Of a stretch of 32,945 bases of DNA, positions 32,442 to 32,945 are shown piece after piece. The translations under genes and the position numbers were made by a program. The notes under the pieces are model-generated. The model was not told where the DNA came from and searched no databases. It was given only the letters and a program-made list of their open reading frames with translations. The first letter of the stretch is position 1. Every line of letters begins with the position of its first letter. This DNA is from Bdellovibrionales bacterium (lineage in GTDB: Bacteria > Bdellovibrionota > Bdellovibrionia > Bdellovibrionales > UBA1609), in assembly GCA_013216195.1 (NCBI GenBank), contig JABSOQ010000029.1, positions 1 through 32,945 of the forward strand. Direction: 5' to 3'.

Positions 32442-32945
32442 ATGAAGAAATTGGCAATAGCTATCGTTGGGCTTGTGGCCTTGATAACTCTCAATTGGAG
32501 TGATGCTAACGCAGATGAGGCAGACTGGTTCCGTCAGCGCGCAGCCGAACTTGGCTGGACATCGTCTGAAGATATAACCGGCGCTTGCCATGCTCATCTC
32601 GGAGGCTTTAGTAGCCACGTGCAAGAGGCACTAAAGCAACCTTTCAAATTTGCACGCGACTTTCGGGCCTATACTGTGCCGAACGAAGAGATTCGAGTTC
32701 TGCTGGCTGAGATAGTTCTTTCAACAGATTATGTGCCTGCGCAGTACATTCCGTTGTTTCAGATTTCTGATCCAAATGAAAGGGCCAGGCTCTTCGAAGT
32801 AGGCCTAGAACACGACAATGATAGGACTTTGTACTATTCAATAAGTTTTGCCTTGAACACCGAAGAATCAGTGAATTTAGCAGCTCTCTCTGTAGAGCGT
32901 GGTCTTATAGACCAGGCCGTCTATGTTCCCTTCGTTTCACACTTT
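32442..32945 (+). CDS. Exported protein of unknown function (3' end outside window)
   Basis: ATG 32442 with AAGGA (32431-32435) upstream; 168 codons to the window edge without a stop. Signal peptide MKKLAIAIVGLVALITLNWS then DANA, cut before DEADW. The visible mature part is helical and mixed-charge, with one cysteine (ITGACHAHLGG). The pattern 'PNEEIRVLLAEIVLSTDYV' and 'AALSVERGLIDQAVYV' suggests alpha-helical repeats. The family cannot be judged from this fragment. Confidence 0.7.
   Translation, partial: MKKLAIAIVGLVALITLNWSDANADEADWFRQRAAELGWTSSEDITGACHAHLGGFSSHVQEALKQPFKFARDFRAYTVPNEEIRVLLAEIVLSTDYVPAQYIPLFQISDPNERARLFEVGLEHDNDRTLYYSISFALNTEESVNLAALSVERGLIDQAVYVPFVSHF

Noticed and set aside
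1-32945. CRISPR array, tRNA, rRNA, insertion sequence, integrase or phage genes
   Set aside because: No regularly spaced repeats, no tRNA-like clover-leaf, no transposase or integrase motif was seen on either strand.

Overview
The window looks like chromosomal DNA of a free-living Gram-negative (diderm) bacterium of middling GC content. Several genes make envelope proteins: a CsgG-type outer-membrane family member, lipoproteins with lipoboxes, an S13-type D-Ala-D-Ala carboxypeptidase, and many Sec-exported, cysteine-containing proteins without close relatives that I recognise. Together with a multi-PAS hybrid histidine kinase and a eukaryotic-type Ser/Thr kinase, this suggests a Bdellovibrionota or other 'deltaproteobacterial' lineage. 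The lineage is an inference; no rRNA, tRNA or other taxonomic marker lies in the window.

Layout. 1-1215: 3' part of astB (arginine succinyltransferase pathway). 1347-2847: CsgG-like protein plus a small exported Cys-rich protein. 2943-5090: a membrane-anchored Ser/Thr kinase broken by indels. 5134-7054: two divergent sets of small hypothetical genes, both apparently damaged (a minus-strand frame that continues past a TAG; a plus-strand winged-helix gene split by a frameshift). 7142-8168: a secreted protein, a strong terminator and a His-rich periplasmic metal-binding protein. 8282-10927 (minus): 881-aa hybrid sensor kinase. 11183-15670: ogt, two small proteins, a large exported protein with a degenerate kinase-like domain, and a CoA-binding protein. 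16000-17845: a glycoside-hydrolase-like exported protein broken by one stop and one frameshift. 18071-19399 (minus): the C-terminal half of a patatin-like protein. 19829-22098: two exported proteins. 22442-27009: what appears to be one very large exported metalloprotease/adhesin-type gene, interrupted by several stops and a frameshift. 27049-32945: small hypothetical genes, an S9 prolyl-oligopeptidase lipoprotein, an S13 carboxypeptidase lipoprotein and the start of another exported protein.

How the genes fit together. There is no metabolic island. Most genes are single transcription units facing the cell surface: sensing (hybrid kinase, Ser/Thr kinase), envelope turnover (S9, S13), and secreted hydrolases or adhesins. 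AstB is the only clear catabolic enzyme and Ogt the only DNA-repair gene.

The most notable signal is the number of genes whose reading frame carries on convincingly beyond an in-frame stop or single-base shift. At least five loci do so, using TAA, TAG and TGA, while neighbouring housekeeping-type genes are intact. Pseudogenisation of accessory secreted genes, assembly error and recoding are the three explanations to separate. I found no CRISPR array, insertion sequence, integrase, phage gene or RNA gene.
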